A stretch of 64,000 nt of DNA from an uncultured Lachnospiraceae bacterium (GTDB lineage Bacteria; Bacillota; Clostridia; Lachnospirales; Lachnospiraceae), in NCBI GenBank assembly GCA_948470755.1, contig CAOKPU010000007.1, positions 1 to 64,000 on the forward strand, written 5' to 3'. The position numbers and the translations under genes were made by a program. How positions within the stretch are numbered: position 1 is the first letter of the stretch; each line of letters opens with the position of its first letter. The notes under the pieces were generated by a model. It saw only the letters and a program-made list of their open reading frames with translations, was not told the DNA's origin and made no database searches. This document shows, in pieces, positions 32,775-43,618 of the stretch.

Positions 32775-34178
32775 ATGATGAAAAATTTAACTTTGAAGAA
32801 GATCGCGGATGCATGTAACGGCAGGCTGTGTAATTACTGCCCGGAAAAAGATAAAGAGGTATCGGGGGTAGAGCTGGATTCCCGGAAAGTGCAGGAGAAT
32901 TATCTGTTTATAGCGACAAGAGGGGAGAGGACGGACGGACATAATTTTATTGGCCAGGCGTTCTTAAAAGGGGCGGCAGGGGTTATTTGCGAAAAAGAGC
33001 CGGAGGAAGGGATCGGAGTCTATATTTTAGTAAAGGATTCCTTTCAGGCGCTAAAAGATATTGCGTGTTTTTACCGGGACGGACTGGATATTGTGGTGGT
33101 GGGCATTACAGGAAGCGTTGGAAAGACAAGTACAAAGGAATTTATCGCTTCTGTACTGGAAACAAGATATCGCGTACTCAAAACAGAGGGGAATTTTAAT
33201 AATGAAATCGGGCTGCCCTTGACGATTCTGAAAATCAGGGAAGATCATGAGGCGGCGGTATTGGAAATGGGAATCAGCAATTTTGGCGAGATGCACAGGC
33301 TGAGCAGGATGGCAAGGCCGGATATCTGCGTGCTGACCAATATTGGCCAATGCCATCTGGAGAATTTAAAATCCAGGGAGGGTATTTTAAAGGCGAAGTC
33401 GGAAATCTTCGATTTTATGAGGGAGGATGGCACAATCTGTTTAAACGGTGATGACGATATGTTAAGGACGCTGAAGGCAGTAAAAGGGAAAAAGCCGATG
33501 ACATTCGGCATGGCGGCGCAAAATACAGTTTATGCGGACGGCGTAAAAAATAAAGGATTGTTTGGATGCGAGGCTGACATCCACGTGGGAGAGGAATCCT
33601 TCCATGTAGAGATCCCTTTGCCGGGAGAACATATGGTTTATAATGCGTTGGCCGCCGCTTTGACCGGGAGCCTTATGAAATTAACAGGGGAAGAAATCAT
33701 AGAGGGGATAGGGGCGGTGAAGCCAGTGGGCGGAAGAAGCAATATTATGAGACTGGAGGATAAGACGGTTATTGATGATTGTTACAATGCCAATCCGGTT
33801 TCCATGTGTGCCGCCTTGGATTTGCTTTCTACGGCAGTGACGAGGAAAGTGGCGGTTCTGGGGGATATGTTTGAACTGGGGGAAGAAGAAAAGGAAATGC
33901 ATGATAAGGTGGGCGCTTATGCAGCCGGATTAGGGATAGATGTGATCATCTGTATTGGGAAGCTGGCGGAGCATATGTACAAGGGGGCCTGCAGGGTCAT
34001 GGATGGGAAAGATCCCGGGGAATGGAAAAGGAGCGTTCATTATTTTCCCGGTAAAGAGGGATTTATGGAAAAACAGGAAGAGTTGATAAAAGAAGGGGAT
34101 ACTATTCTTGTCAAGGCTTCCCATGGTATGAAATTTGAAAAGCTTATAGCAATGTTTACGGGATCGGATAGCATATAA
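32775..34178 (+). CDS. murF: UDP-MurNAc-tripeptide--D-Ala-D-Ala ligase
   Basis: A 467-residue Mur ligase that adds D-Ala-D-Ala to UDP-MurNAc-tripeptide in the cytoplasm. It has the MurF N-terminal domain (LDSRKVQENYLFIA), the ATP loop GITGSVGKTSTKEF near 110, the central-domain LEMGISNFGEM near 162, and the C-terminal VIDDCYNANPVSM near 335. AAAGG is 7 nt before ATG 32775; ATG 32778 is an alternative. It lies directly after ddl, its substrate supplier. Confidence 0.95.
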   Translation: MMKNLTLKKIADACNGRLCNYCPEKDKEVSGVELDSRKVQENYLFIATRGERTDGHNFIGQAFLKGAAGVICEKEPEEGIGVYILVKDSFQALKDIACFYRDGLDIVVVGITGSVGKTSTKEFIASVLETRYRVLKTEGNFNNEIGLPLTILKIREDHEAAVLEMGISNFGEMHRLSRMARPDICVLTNIGQCHLENLKSREGILKAKSEIFDFMREDGTICLNGDDDMLRTLKAVKGKKPMTFGMAAQNTVYADGVKNKGLFGCEADIHVGEESFHVEIPLPGEHMVYNALAAALTGSLMKLTGEEIIEGIGAVKPVGGRSNIMRLEDKTVIDDCYNANPVSMCAALDLLSTAVTRKVAVLGDMFELGEEEKEMHDKVGAYAAGLGIDVIICIGKLAEHMYKGACRVMDGKDPGEWKRSVHYFPGKEGFMEKQEELIKEGDTILVKASHGMKFEKLIAMFTGSDSI

Positions 34179-34196
34179 GGATCGGCAGGAGTAAAA

Positions 34197-35780
34197 ATGA
34201 AAGATACAATGGAGAAAAAGCAGCCGGGAGGTTGGAGGGATTTTTTGGGGAAAATCAGGACCTGGACGGCAAATGTCTATTTAATGCTTATGCTGGGCCT
34301 GTATCCTCTTTTTCAGGTAAACGGGTATTTGGATCTGATATATAAAAAGTGGGCAATGTTTTTATTTGTTACGGCCGCCGCGTCTGTAGTGAGTTTTGTG
34401 TGCTGTCTGGCTGATTGGGCGGTGCGGATAAAGAAAAAGGAAAAAATGGTATGGCTGCCTATGGATTGGTTTGTAGCAGGGTATTTTGCCTGCACGGTCA
34501 TTTCCTATATCGGTGCGGCGGATAAGGCATCGGCATTATGGGGAGTGGATACTTGGTATACGGGTTTTGCGGCGCAGATGCTGTTTGTGGGGATTTATTT
34601 GATGATTTCCACCGGGTATACAAAAATGCCCTATCTGGATATTTTGGGCGCGGCAGCGGGCGCGGCAGTAGCTGTGATGATCCTGTTACAGCGTTTTGGA
34701 GTGGATGTATTTCATTTTTACCGTGGATTTGGGGAAGATGTGAAACTGAATTTTGTGGCTACCCTTGGACAGGTAACATGGACATCCAGTTATATGACTA
34801 TTTTGCTGATAGCCGGTATTGGCGTTTACTTTGCGTCATCGCGCGGGAGAAAGAGGATTGTATGGGGGGTTTTCATTGGCATAGGTTTTGCGGCCGAGGC
34901 CGTATTGAACTGTGACAGCGGGGTGATCGCATTGGCTGTCGCGTTTTTCATTATGATATGGTTGGCGGTGGGTGACCGGGAGCGGACGTTGCGGTTAATG
35001 GAAATCTGGATGATCGCCCTGCTTTTTGCAGCGGCTGTCGGCATTGGGGAGAGGGCCTTTCAGGAACGGATGATACCGATAGACGCTGTTTATTTGAAAA
35101 CCGCTCAAAGTATGGTGTTATATCCGGTCATGGCGGTCACGTTTTTCTTGTATTGGATGGTAAAGACAGATCGGATCCGTATAGGAGGGAATAGGAAGAC
35201 GGTTTTGCTTGTTAGGGGAATTTATCTTGCCGTTACGGGTCTTGGGGCCATGACGGTGGTTTTATTGTTTATCCTGCATGGGAAAGGGTATTTTAACGGT
35301 TCGCCCACGGAGAATTATTTCCGGTTTACGGTATGGTGGGGGAACAGCAGAGGATTTATTTGGCGGATCGGGGCCGCCGTATTTGGGGATTTTGGTTTAT
35401 GGAGAAAATTATTTGGCTGCGGGCCGGATGGTTTCACACCATATGCTTATCGTTTGATGGGGGATGCCATTAATGAGTTCTGGCATAACCAGATTGTGCC
35501 GAATGTACATAATGAGTGGTTTAATGCGATGATCAATTATGGGATCATAGGCGGGGCGGCTTATTTGGGTATTTTTGCATCCTCTGCTTATAGATGCATG
35601 AAATGGGCGCTGAGTACGGAAGGGGAGGAAAGGGCTGTCGTATTTGGCTGCGGGCTGGCAGCCGCAGGCTATATCGCCCATAATGTCCTTTGCTACCAGC
35701 AGATTATTGGGACTCCTCTTGTATTTATGCTTATAGGGATTGGGGCGGCGAAGATGCGCGGACGTTTATCGGCGGAATGA
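34197..35780 (+). CDS. O-antigen ligase-like polytopic membrane protein
   Basis: A 527-residue protein with about 11-12 membrane segments. The Wzy_C/O-antigen-ligase block lies near the C-terminus, around VHNEWFNAMINYGIIGGAAYLGIF (residues about 435-465), with a large preceding extracytoplasmic loop. Relatives polymerise or ligate surface polysaccharides. No glycosyltransferase cluster is near. It follows murF by 18 bp, so a wall-linked polymer role is inferred. The SD is weak (GGCAGGAG). Confidence 0.8.
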   Translation: MKDTMEKKQPGGWRDFLGKIRTWTANVYLMLMLGLYPLFQVNGYLDLIYKKWAMFLFVTAAASVVSFVCCLADWAVRIKKKEKMVWLPMDWFVAGYFACTVISYIGAADKASALWGVDTWYTGFAAQMLFVGIYLMISTGYTKMPYLDILGAAAGAAVAVMILLQRFGVDVFHFYRGFGEDVKLNFVATLGQVTWTSSYMTILLIAGIGVYFASSRGRKRIVWGVFIGIGFAAEAVLNCDSGVIALAVAFFIMIWLAVGDRERTLRLMEIWMIALLFAAAVGIGERAFQERMIPIDAVYLKTAQSMVLYPVMAVTFFLYWMVKTDRIRIGGNRKTVLLVRGIYLAVTGLGAMTVVLLFILHGKGYFNGSPTENYFRFTVWWGNSRGFIWRIGAAVFGDFGLWRKLFGCGPDGFTPYAYRLMGDAINEFWHNQIVPNVHNEWFNAMINYGIIGGAAYLGIFASSAYRCMKWALSTEGEERAVVFGCGLAAAGYIAHNVLCYQQIIGTPLVFMLIGIGAAKMRGRLSAE

Positions 35781-35936
35781 CCGGTTATTACCGTGCTTTG
35801 GATTGCGGTTTTACAGAGGCCGGAATTGGGTACGGAATATAGTGTTTTATATATAAAGAGCTTTCATTAATAGGAACTATTTGCTATAATAAATAATATT
35901 GATGAATATAGAGAAGGATATTTTTGAAAGCCTAAT

Positions 35937-36242
35937 ATGTCACGAAAGAATAATATTAATATAAATAAAGATTTAAAATCTGCAACACGACAAGTTATAA
36001 TACCAGTAATCGCTAAATCCCGGGAACTTTTTGATCAATATCTTTCAACATGCGGAAAGGCTCTTATGGAACGGCTGGATCAAACAGAAAATATTGACGT
36101 TTTTCGTCAGGAAGTCAGGGGGATTTTAGAAAATAAGTCCCAGCAGGAGCAGTTATTAGGGATATTGGGAGGAATGAACGCGCAGAAATGCCAACAGAGA
36201 AAAAGAGAAATGGGAGGGAATTTATTTGAGGACGGTTATTGA
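35937..36242 (+). CDS. Hypothetical protein, 101 residues
   Basis: An unrecognised basic, mostly helical protein (MSRKNNININKDLKSATRQV) with no signal peptide or membrane segment. A promoter with TATAAT (35885-35890) and a weak -35 TTTCAT 17 nt upstream precedes it. The SD is poor. Base use is more AT-rich than the neighbours in the first third. It overlaps the next small gene by 17 bp, suggesting translational coupling. Confidence 0.55.
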   Translation: MSRKNNININKDLKSATRQVIIPVIAKSRELFDQYLSTCGKALMERLDQTENIDVFRQEVRGILENKSQQEQLLGILGGMNAQKCQQRKREMGGNLFEDGY

Positions 36243-36429
36243 GAATAGGTCAGGGGTTGATAAGACATATAAAGTGGAAGAAATAGGATATATATATCGT
36301 GGAGGCATGGAAGAGCCGGGAAGCTGCTTTTATAATTTTGGCATGAGGCAGCCGGCGAGGTTTTCCGATGAGGTAGTGGAGCAGGAGAGCAGGCTGGTTG
36401 ATTCCCTGGCGGCCTCCTTCTTAAGCTGA
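36226..36429 (+). CDS. Hypothetical protein, 67 residues, TTG start
   Basis: An unrecognised 67-residue protein. TTG 36226 sits 8 nt after GGGAGGG, inside the end of the preceding gene in another frame. The sequence has a possible beta N-terminus (VDKTYKVEEIGYIYRGG) and a polar tail. It is followed by a strong terminator (36463), so the pair looks like a complete two-gene transcript. Function unknown. Confidence 0.5.
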   Translation: MRTVIENRSGVDKTYKVEEIGYIYRGGMEEPGSCFYNFGMRQPARFSDEVVEQESRLVDSLAASFLS

Positions 36430-36462
36430 AGAGGCTGATGCCGTATATTTTCAGGACGTGAA

Positions 36463-36495
36463 AAGCAATCCTTTGTACAGAGGGTTGCTTTTTTT
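36463..36495 (+). terminator. Intrinsic terminator after the small gene pair
   Basis: AAGCAATCC (36463-36471) pairs with GGGTTGCTT (36482-36490), with one G-U pair, followed by a run of Ts. Element D copy 3 starts directly after it. Confidence 0.85.
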
Positions 36496-36496
36496 G

Positions 36497-36690
36497 TATC
36501 ATAGGAAATTGCTCTGCAATTTTCTATGATACAAAAACCCTCCGGGAGGATGCGCACTGCGCGCAAGAGGAAAATGGCCGCTGCCGCAGCCGCGCTCCGG
36601 CGCGAGTGTGCGTCAGGACGCACACTTTTTTATATCATAGGATTCGGGCGTCAGACGGACATAAATTGACGAAGAACCGAAGGTTCTTCT
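36497..36690 (+). repeat. Element D, copy 3
   Basis: The 16-bp TATCATAGG stem (36497-36531, one C-to-T change kept as G-U), CCCTCC/GGGAGG, GGCCGCTGCCGCAGCC, then the GTGTGCGTC/GACGCACAC stem with TTTTTT, TATATCATAGGATTCGG, and finally GAAGAACC/GGTTCTTC. Compared with copy 2 some modules are in a different order or missing. No gene is supported; together with the start of the PTS promoter region this fills the 36430-36784 gap. Confidence 0.85.
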
Positions 36691-36784
36691 CATAGCTATC
36701 ATTTTAAGCGGTAAAAATGGAAAAAGATGATAAGGAGGGCGGCGGGAAATTATACTATAATCGAATCAGGAGGTGCAAAAGACT

Positions 36785-38116
36785 ATGAATAAATGGAAAG
36801 ATTTTTTAGAAAGAAACCTGGTTCCGATTACCGATAAGATTACAAATAACCGGTACGTAAAAATCCTGATGGATGGGTTTATGGGAATCAGCGCATTAAC
36901 GATTGGGGCTTCATTTTTTGTTTTGATCCGTTCGTTGCCATTGGGGGATTGGTATGTAGGTTTCCTGCAGTCGACAGGGTTGTATGATGTCTTGAATTTT
37001 CCGATCCTAATCACATCGGAATTGATTTCCTTGTATCTGATTTTGGCAATCGGCTATTTTACGGCAAAGTCATTCGACAAAAAACCAATCAATGGCGCAT
37101 TGATCGCTTTGGGAAGCTATTTAATGCTTACGCCGTTTGAAATGGCATCAACAGTTGTAACGGAGAGCGGCGAAGAGATTACGACGGTGGTTTCCAATGT
37201 GCTGCCCGTTTCATCTTTTGGATCCATGGGGATTTTCCTCGCGATGATCGTAGGCATTATTTCGGTCAGGATATATGTTTTCTTCGATGAACGGGGATTA
37301 AAAATTAAGATGCCCGCCTCGGTACCTGAGAATGTAACGAATATGTTTGAGACGATGATTCCTGCTTCGGTAGTTTTTATAATTTTTATGCTTGTCCGTG
37401 TGGTTTGCAGTTATACATCGTTTGAAACTGCGCAAAATATGATTTATGGAATCTTGCAGGCGCCATTGACAAATCTTGGAGGAGGATATTGGGGAGCGTT
37501 CTGTTATTTGTTTATCGGATTATTCTTATGGATGTTCGGGATCCATGGATCTATGCTTATGTATGTGGCGATGGGTTCTATTGCAAATGCAATGTGGGCG
37601 GAAAATATGGTGGCGTTTGCAAACGGTGCCCCGGCCCCCCACGCGGAATGGCTGTATATGTATTTTGTAAATATGGGAGGCAGCGGCGCGACATTTGGTT
37701 TAGTGGTTTTGATGGCGTTTACAGCGAAATCGCAGCATTTGAAGAAGCTGGGGAGAGTGGCGTTGCCTACTTCTGTTTTCAATATCAATGAGCCGATTAT
37801 TTTTGGAACGCCTATGGTAATGAACCCGTCTATGGCTATTCCGTTTTTGGCGGCGCCTGCGGTAAACTTCTTCTTAACTTCGTTAGTGAACCAGTTTGGT
37901 TTTGCCGTATTGACAGGAGCAATGCAGAATAATTATTATCCGGTCGGGGTTTTAGGAGCCTTTGCAACGGGGAGCTGGACAGGGGTAGTTTGGACGATTA
38001 TCTTAGTTGCGGTTGACCTGGTGATTTATTATCCTTTCTTTAAAATGTATGATGCAAAAAAGGTGAAGGAAGAAAAAGAAATGGAAGATATGGAAGCTGA
38101 GGATGACTTAATCTAA
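36785..38116 (+). CDS. PTS EIIC, lactose/cellobiose family
   Basis: A 443-residue membrane transporter with about ten segments, the sugar-translocating part of a cellobiose-type phosphotransferase system. Typical blocks are the N-terminal FLERNLVPITDKITNNRYV, the LFLWMFGIHGSMLMY region near 245, and the NINEPIIFGTPMVMNP loop near 330, the conserved substrate-loop motif. ATG 36785 follows AGGAGG at 10 nt. It shares the operon with a PRD regulator, EIIB, EIIA and a GH1 enzyme. Confidence 0.93.
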   Translation: MNKWKDFLERNLVPITDKITNNRYVKILMDGFMGISALTIGASFFVLIRSLPLGDWYVGFLQSTGLYDVLNFPILITSELISLYLILAIGYFTAKSFDKKPINGALIALGSYLMLTPFEMASTVVTESGEEITTVVSNVLPVSSFGSMGIFLAMIVGIISVRIYVFFDERGLKIKMPASVPENVTNMFETMIPASVVFIIFMLVRVVCSYTSFETAQNMIYGILQAPLTNLGGGYWGAFCYLFIGLFLWMFGIHGSMLMYVAMGSIANAMWAENMVAFANGAPAPHAEWLYMYFVNMGGSGATFGLVVLMAFTAKSQHLKKLGRVALPTSVFNINEPIIFGTPMVMNPSMAIPFLAAPAVNFFLTSLVNQFGFAVLTGAMQNNYYPVGVLGAFATGSWTGVVWTIILVAVDLVIYYPFFKMYDAKKVKEEKEMEDMEAEDDLI

Positions 38117-38173
38117 GGGGAACGGGGCTATAAGCTGCAGCTATATCCGGAATAACGGAAAGGACGGGTAAGG

Positions 38174-40036
38174 ATGAAAAGCCGTATAAGGAACATTATT
38201 GAAATCTTAATAAGGGAAAACAGGGAATGTACGGTAAAAGAACTTTCGTTAAAACTGGATGTATCCGAAAAGACAGTACGGAATGAAATAGCCGGCTATT
38301 GTGAGGGCCAGGGGAAGTATCCTGTTAAGGTTATAGTCAGGAAAAGCGGGTATTATGCCCAGACCGGAAACATGGACGGGGAGGATGTTGCGCAGTTCCT
38401 GCAAAGGCTGGATTTTTCATTTAGCAATGAGTTTGACAGAGAAAAATATATTTTAAGGAAAATCCTGTTAAATGACAGCTATGTAAAGCTGGAGAGCCTT
38501 GCGGATGAATTGTTTGTTTCAATCCCTACGATTAACCGGATTTTTAAAAATGTAAAAGAGATCCTTTCAAGTTATCAGCTTGAGGCGTCCGCCAAACCAG
38601 GATATGGAGTAAAGGTGGCAGGGAATGAGATAAATAAAAGGTTGTGCTATGTGCATTGCCTGTCCCGGGTCCCTGATGAGAATACCGCGATCGTTGCGGA
38701 GCAATGCGGTATGAAAGAGGAAGATTTTTATTTTATCGATTATGCTATAAGAAAGTCGGTGGAAAAAAATGAGTTTGATTTGACGGAAACGGGTATCAGG
38801 AATCTGACGATTCATTTGATGTATGCAATTACGAGGATGAGGGAAGGAAGCTTTATAAAGGACATTAAACGGAATTACTGCATTACGGGGAAGGAATCGG
38901 AAATTGCGCGGATGTTGATAAGGGATTTGGAGGAAGAATACCAGATTGTTTTTCCTGAGGCGGAGATAGATTATATATGCATTCATTTATCGAGCAAAAA
39001 GGCGAATCTGGGAAGCGAAGCCGTTATCGTTTCGACAGAAACAGAAAATATTATATATCACATAAATCATAAAATAAAGAACATATTGGGTTATGATTTT
39101 TTGAATGATTTGGAGTTGAGGACGATGTTGGCTATGCATATTGAGCCAATGTTGTCAAGAAGTGAATTTGGCATTCATATACCTAACCCGGTTTTAAAAG
39201 AGATTAAGGCAGAATTCCCCAATGCTTATGAATGCGCGGTGATTGCTGCGGATTATATCAAAGAGAATTATGGATTGATCATATCGGATGATGAGTTAGG
39301 GTATTTATCATTGCACTATAACCTGGCGATTGACCGGTTGATCCAGGATCACGTTAGCAGTAAGGTATTAATCGTTTGTGGAAGCGGTATAAGCACGGCG
39401 AAACTGTTGCAAAAAAAAATTGAAAAAAAGTTTCAGGTCAGCAGGGAAAATATCTCCCTATGCAGTATGAGGGAATTGAAAACAAAGGATTTGTCCGCTT
39501 ATGATGTTGTGGTTTCCAGTGTGAAAATACCGTTTCCTATAAAAAAGAGAGTGGTTTATATTGAAGATATCTTATGTGATTTTTCCATAGACAGCAGCCC
39601 GGCTGACAGGCTGCTTCTAAAGAATTATGTAGATGGCAGATTGATTTTCCTGCATCAGGATTTTAAGTCAAGGGAAGAAATTATAGATTTCCTTTGTTCA
39701 AAGATCAGTGAAGTTTATGGTTTTGACAAGGAATTTAGGGAGCTGGTCTGGAAGAGGGAGGATTTATCATCTACGGATATTGGGAATCTGGTGGCGATAC
39801 CCCATGCATTTTCGATGTGTACGGAAGAGACGGTTTTCTCCTTATGTACTTTGAAGAAAGCGGTTAAATGGAAACAGCGGAAAGTGAAATATGTATTTTT
39901 GATTTCTTTTGGGAAAAAGGATATGGGAATCAGCCATGACCTGAATGAAAAACTGCTGACCCTGTTAATGGATCCCAAATGGATATCTTTATTAGAAACA
40001 GTAAATAATGCGGAGGATTTAAAAGTCATTTTCTAA
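38174..40036 (+). CDS. PRD-containing transcriptional activator (LicR/ManR type)
   Basis: A 620-residue regulator. Two N-terminal DNA-binding helix-turn-helix domains (about 1-150; CTVKELSLKLDVSEKTV near 18) are followed by two PRDs (about 175-390). An EIIB-like domain (LIVCGSGISTAKLLQ near 397) and an EIIA domain close it (about 475-620; IPHAFSMCTEETVF near 540). HTH domains in place of an RNA-binding CAT domain point to a DNA-binding activator. Phosphorylation by the PTS would report cellobiose availability. It sits inside the operon it probably controls. Confidence 0.9.
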   Translation: MKSRIRNIIEILIRENRECTVKELSLKLDVSEKTVRNEIAGYCEGQGKYPVKVIVRKSGYYAQTGNMDGEDVAQFLQRLDFSFSNEFDREKYILRKILLNDSYVKLESLADELFVSIPTINRIFKNVKEILSSYQLEASAKPGYGVKVAGNEINKRLCYVHCLSRVPDENTAIVAEQCGMKEEDFYFIDYAIRKSVEKNEFDLTETGIRNLTIHLMYAITRMREGSFIKDIKRNYCITGKESEIARMLIRDLEEEYQIVFPEAEIDYICIHLSSKKANLGSEAVIVSTETENIIYHINHKIKNILGYDFLNDLELRTMLAMHIEPMLSRSEFGIHIPNPVLKEIKAEFPNAYECAVIAADYIKENYGLIISDDELGYLSLHYNLAIDRLIQDHVSSKVLIVCGSGISTAKLLQKKIEKKFQVSRENISLCSMRELKTKDLSAYDVVVSSVKIPFPIKKRVVYIEDILCDFSIDSSPADRLLLKNYVDGRLIFLHQDFKSREEIIDFLCSKISEVYGFDKEFRELVWKREDLSSTDIGNLVAIPHAFSMCTEETVFSLCTLKKAVKWKQRKVKYVFLISFGKKDMGISHDLNEKLLTLLMDPKWISLLETVNNAEDLKVIF

Positions 40037-40073
40037 AGGGAATGATTTGGATTTCCTAAGAATGGAGGTAAAA

Positions 40074-40379
40074 ATGAAAAAAATTGTTCTTTTATGTAAT
40101 CAAGGGATGTCGACAAGCGCGCTGGTAATGAAGATGAGAGAAGTGGCGGAGAGGAACGGGCTGGATTACCGGATAGAGGCATACTCGGTGGATAGCGCGG
40201 AAAAGTCAGCGGGGGACGCCGACGTTATCCTGTTGGGGCCTCAAATCCGTTACAAGAAAAACGAGGTGCAGAAGCTGTTTCCGGATAAACCCGTAGATGT
40301 AATCGATATGGCGGTATATGGAATGCTGGATGGGAAAAAGGTAGTGGTTCAGGCCAGGAAATTAATGGAGGTTAAATAA
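40074..40379 (+). CDS. PTS EIIB, lactose/cellobiose family
   Basis: A 101-residue cytoplasmic phosphocarrier. The phosphocysteine lies at the N-terminus in MKKIVLLCNQGMSTSALV. VILLGPQIRYKKNEVQ near 52 is typical. ATG 40074 follows GGAGG at 6-7 nt. Its stop overlaps the EIIA start (TAATG), so the two are coupled. Confidence 0.93.
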   Translation: MKKIVLLCNQGMSTSALVMKMREVAERNGLDYRIEAYSVDSAEKSAGDADVILLGPQIRYKKNEVQKLFPDKPVDVIDMAVYGMLDGKKVVVQARKLMEVK

Positions 40380-40735
40380 TGGAAAATAAAGATAACATGG
40401 AAAATATTGAAATCATCAGTTGTCAGATTATTGCAGCTTCGGGAGGTGCGAAGAGCAGTTATATAGAAGCGATAGGACTGGCGAAGGAAGGGAAATTTGA
40501 CGAGGCGGAATCAATGATCAAAGAAGGGGCTAAGATTTATATCCAGGGGCATGAAGCGCATGCGCAGTTGCTTCAGATGAGTGCGGAAGGTAATCTGGAA
40601 ATCCCCTTGCTGCTGATGCACGCGGAGGATCAGATGATGAACTGCGAAACGATGAAGATTGTTGCGGAAGAAATGATTGGGCAGTATAGGCAAATGGAAA
40701 AATTAAGCAGGGAGATACAGTCGATGAAAGGATAG
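40379..40735 (+). CDS. PTS EIIA, lactose/cellobiose family
   Basis: A 118-residue helical phosphocarrier. The phosphohistidine is expected in QGHEAHAQLLQ near residue 60. The opening ISCQIIAASGGAKSSYIEAI and the aspartate-containing LLMHAEDQMMN block (metal-binding trimer core) are typical. It overlaps EIIB and is followed by the GH1 gene after 9 bp. Confidence 0.93.
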   Translation: MENKDNMENIEIISCQIIAASGGAKSSYIEAIGLAKEGKFDEAESMIKEGAKIYIQGHEAHAQLLQMSAEGNLEIPLLLMHAEDQMMNCETMKIVAEEMIGQYRQMEKLSREIQSMKG

Positions 40736-42190
<1,455 letters not shown>

Positions 42191-42197
42191 TAGCCCT

Positions 42198-42230
42198 AAA
42201 TAAGGCGGAACGCAGCGTCCCGCCTTATTT
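42198..42230. terminator. Bidirectional terminator between the PTS operon and plsC
   Basis: AAATAAGGCGG (42198-42208) pairs with CCGCCTTATTT (42220-42230); an A-rich and T-rich base serves both strands. Confidence 0.8.
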
Positions 42231-42251
42231 AACCGGTTATTTCCTGTATTT

Positions 42252-42998
42252 TCATCCATTCTTTTCCATATCCCGTTTGTTTTTAAAGTAAGTTTCTTTG
42301 ATGATGTCCTGTACATGGGTCCCTACAAACTTTTTCTCTTCTTTGGATAAATCTTTCATATAAATGGGAGGGCAATATTCCAGGATTACATGCGCTTTTT
42401 TTATTTTTGGAAGATGGTCTTCAAAAATAGCGGCAGAATTATAAATGCTCATAGGTACAATAGGGCAGCCTGATTTCTCCGCAATTTTAAAACTGCCTTC
42501 ATGAAAGGGTAAAAAAGTATCATTGACTTTGTTTCGGGTCCCCTCCGGGAAGATGCAGATGGAAATGCCGGATTTTACTTTTTCTATACCTTCTAAAATA
42601 GTTTTCAGCCCCTGCTTTATATCCTTACGGTCAAGAAAGAGGCAATGGAGGTTTTTCATCCAGTTGACCAGAAGGGGGTAACGGAGCATTTCTTTTTTGG
42701 CAATATAGCCGGTAGGTCTGGGAACCCGGACGTAGGTGAGTAAAATGTCAAAATAACTCCGGTGGTTGCCTACGTAAAGGACGGCAGTATCTTTGGGGAC
42801 GTTTTCTTCCCCGATGACCGTAAGGGATACGCCGGTGATGTCTAAGCATCTTCGGAAAGCCCAGTTGACGATAGCGAGGGAACTTTTGTTTTTTAAGTCC
42901 ATGTTGAATTTCCCAATGATCCATTCTGCGATTAAAAGAGGGATGCTTAGCACAAGAAATAGAATTACGAATGTGGCAACACAAATAAAGCGAAACAT
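42252..42998 (-). CDS. plsC: 1-acyl-sn-glycerol-3-phosphate acyltransferase
   Basis: A 248-residue membrane-associated acyltransferase that forms phosphatidic acid from lysophosphatidic acid. One N-terminal membrane segment (FICVATFVILFLVLSIPLLI) is followed by NHRSYFDIL near residue 77 (the NHx4D catalytic motif) and FPEGTRNK near 148. A well-formed sigma-A promoter lies about 40 bp upstream on the minus strand. It appears monocistronic. Confidence 0.92.
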   Translation of the reverse strand: MFRFICVATFVILFLVLSIPLLIAEWIIGKFNMDLKNKSSLAIVNWAFRRCLDITGVSLTVIGEENVPKDTAVLYVGNHRSYFDILLTYVRVPRPTGYIAKKEMLRYPLLVNWMKNLHCLFLDRKDIKQGLKTILEGIEKVKSGISICIFPEGTRNKVNDTFLPFHEGSFKIAEKSGCPIVPMSIYNSAAIFEDHLPKIKKAHVILEYCPPIYMKDLSKEEKKFVGTHVQDIIKETYFKNKRDMEKNG

Positions 42999-43037
42999 AA
43001 ATTTTATCCTTCCTGATAATTTGTCGTATCTTTTCCT

Positions 43038-43066
43038 ATTATAACGGAGGCAGGAAGGTAAAGCAA
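43038..43066 (-). promoter_or_regulatory. Sigma-A promoter for plsC
   Basis: On the minus strand TTGCTT (43066-43061) and TATAAT (43043-43038), spacing 17. Confidence 0.75.
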
Positions 43067-43121
43067 TGGCATTTTGAATGATATTTGAAATAGGGATGAG
43101 GGGAAAGAAAGATTGCGGCAG

Positions 43122-43150
43122 GCATAATTCCTGGTTTGGTGAAATACAAT
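43122..43150 (+). promoter_or_regulatory. Candidate sigma-E promoter for the PrcB-like lipoprotein
   Basis: GCATAAT (43122-43128) and AATACAAT (43143-43150, one mismatch to CATACAAT), spacing 14. It is very like the spoIID promoter in this window. Confidence 0.4.
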
Positions 43151-43178
43151 AGGTGTAAAGGATTAAGGAATTGGCAAA

Positions 43179-43613
43179 ATGGGAAAGCGTTGTATTTCAT
43201 TTTTATTTGCGGCGGTGGTTGCCGTGTTTTGCTTGTGCGGATGTACGGTGGAAACGAAGGATGGGAATGAAAAAATCAGGGATATAGAATTTACGGTATT
43301 GGGGGAAGACAACATACCGGAGGAATTAAAGCAGATCGTGGAGGAAAAGAAAGAAAAAGAGTTTAAAATGACGTATCAGGACAATGGCTTTTTATATATA
43401 TGCGTCGGCTATGGCAGGCAGGAAACGGGCGGTTATAGCATAACGGTCAATGATTTGTACCTGACAAGGAATTCCATTTACGTGGATACCAACCTGATCG
43501 GCCCGGAGCCGGGGAATAAGGACTTATACCATGCGCAGGAAAAAGACAGTGCATCTTACCCATATGTGATACTGAAAATCGAATATATGGATAAATCTGT
43601 GGTTTTTGATTGA
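43179..43613 (+). CDS. PrcB-like lipoprotein
   Basis: A 144-residue lipoprotein. The signal ends at lipobox CLCGC (Cys about 22). The mature part resembles the PrcB C-terminal domain, with GGYSITVNDLYLTRNSIYV and SYPYVILKIEYMD. PrcB-type domains occur in partners of secreted proteases, but no protease is adjacent. The SD is weak. The sigma-E-like promoter suggests mother-cell expression; this is inference. Confidence 0.72.
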   Translation: MGKRCISFLFAAVVAVFCLCGCTVETKDGNEKIRDIEFTVLGEDNIPEELKQIVEEKKEKEFKMTYQDNGFLYICVGYGRQETGGYSITVNDLYLTRNSIYVDTNLIGPEPGNKDLYHAQEKDSASYPYVILKIEYMDKSVVFD

Positions 43614-43618
43614 CGATA

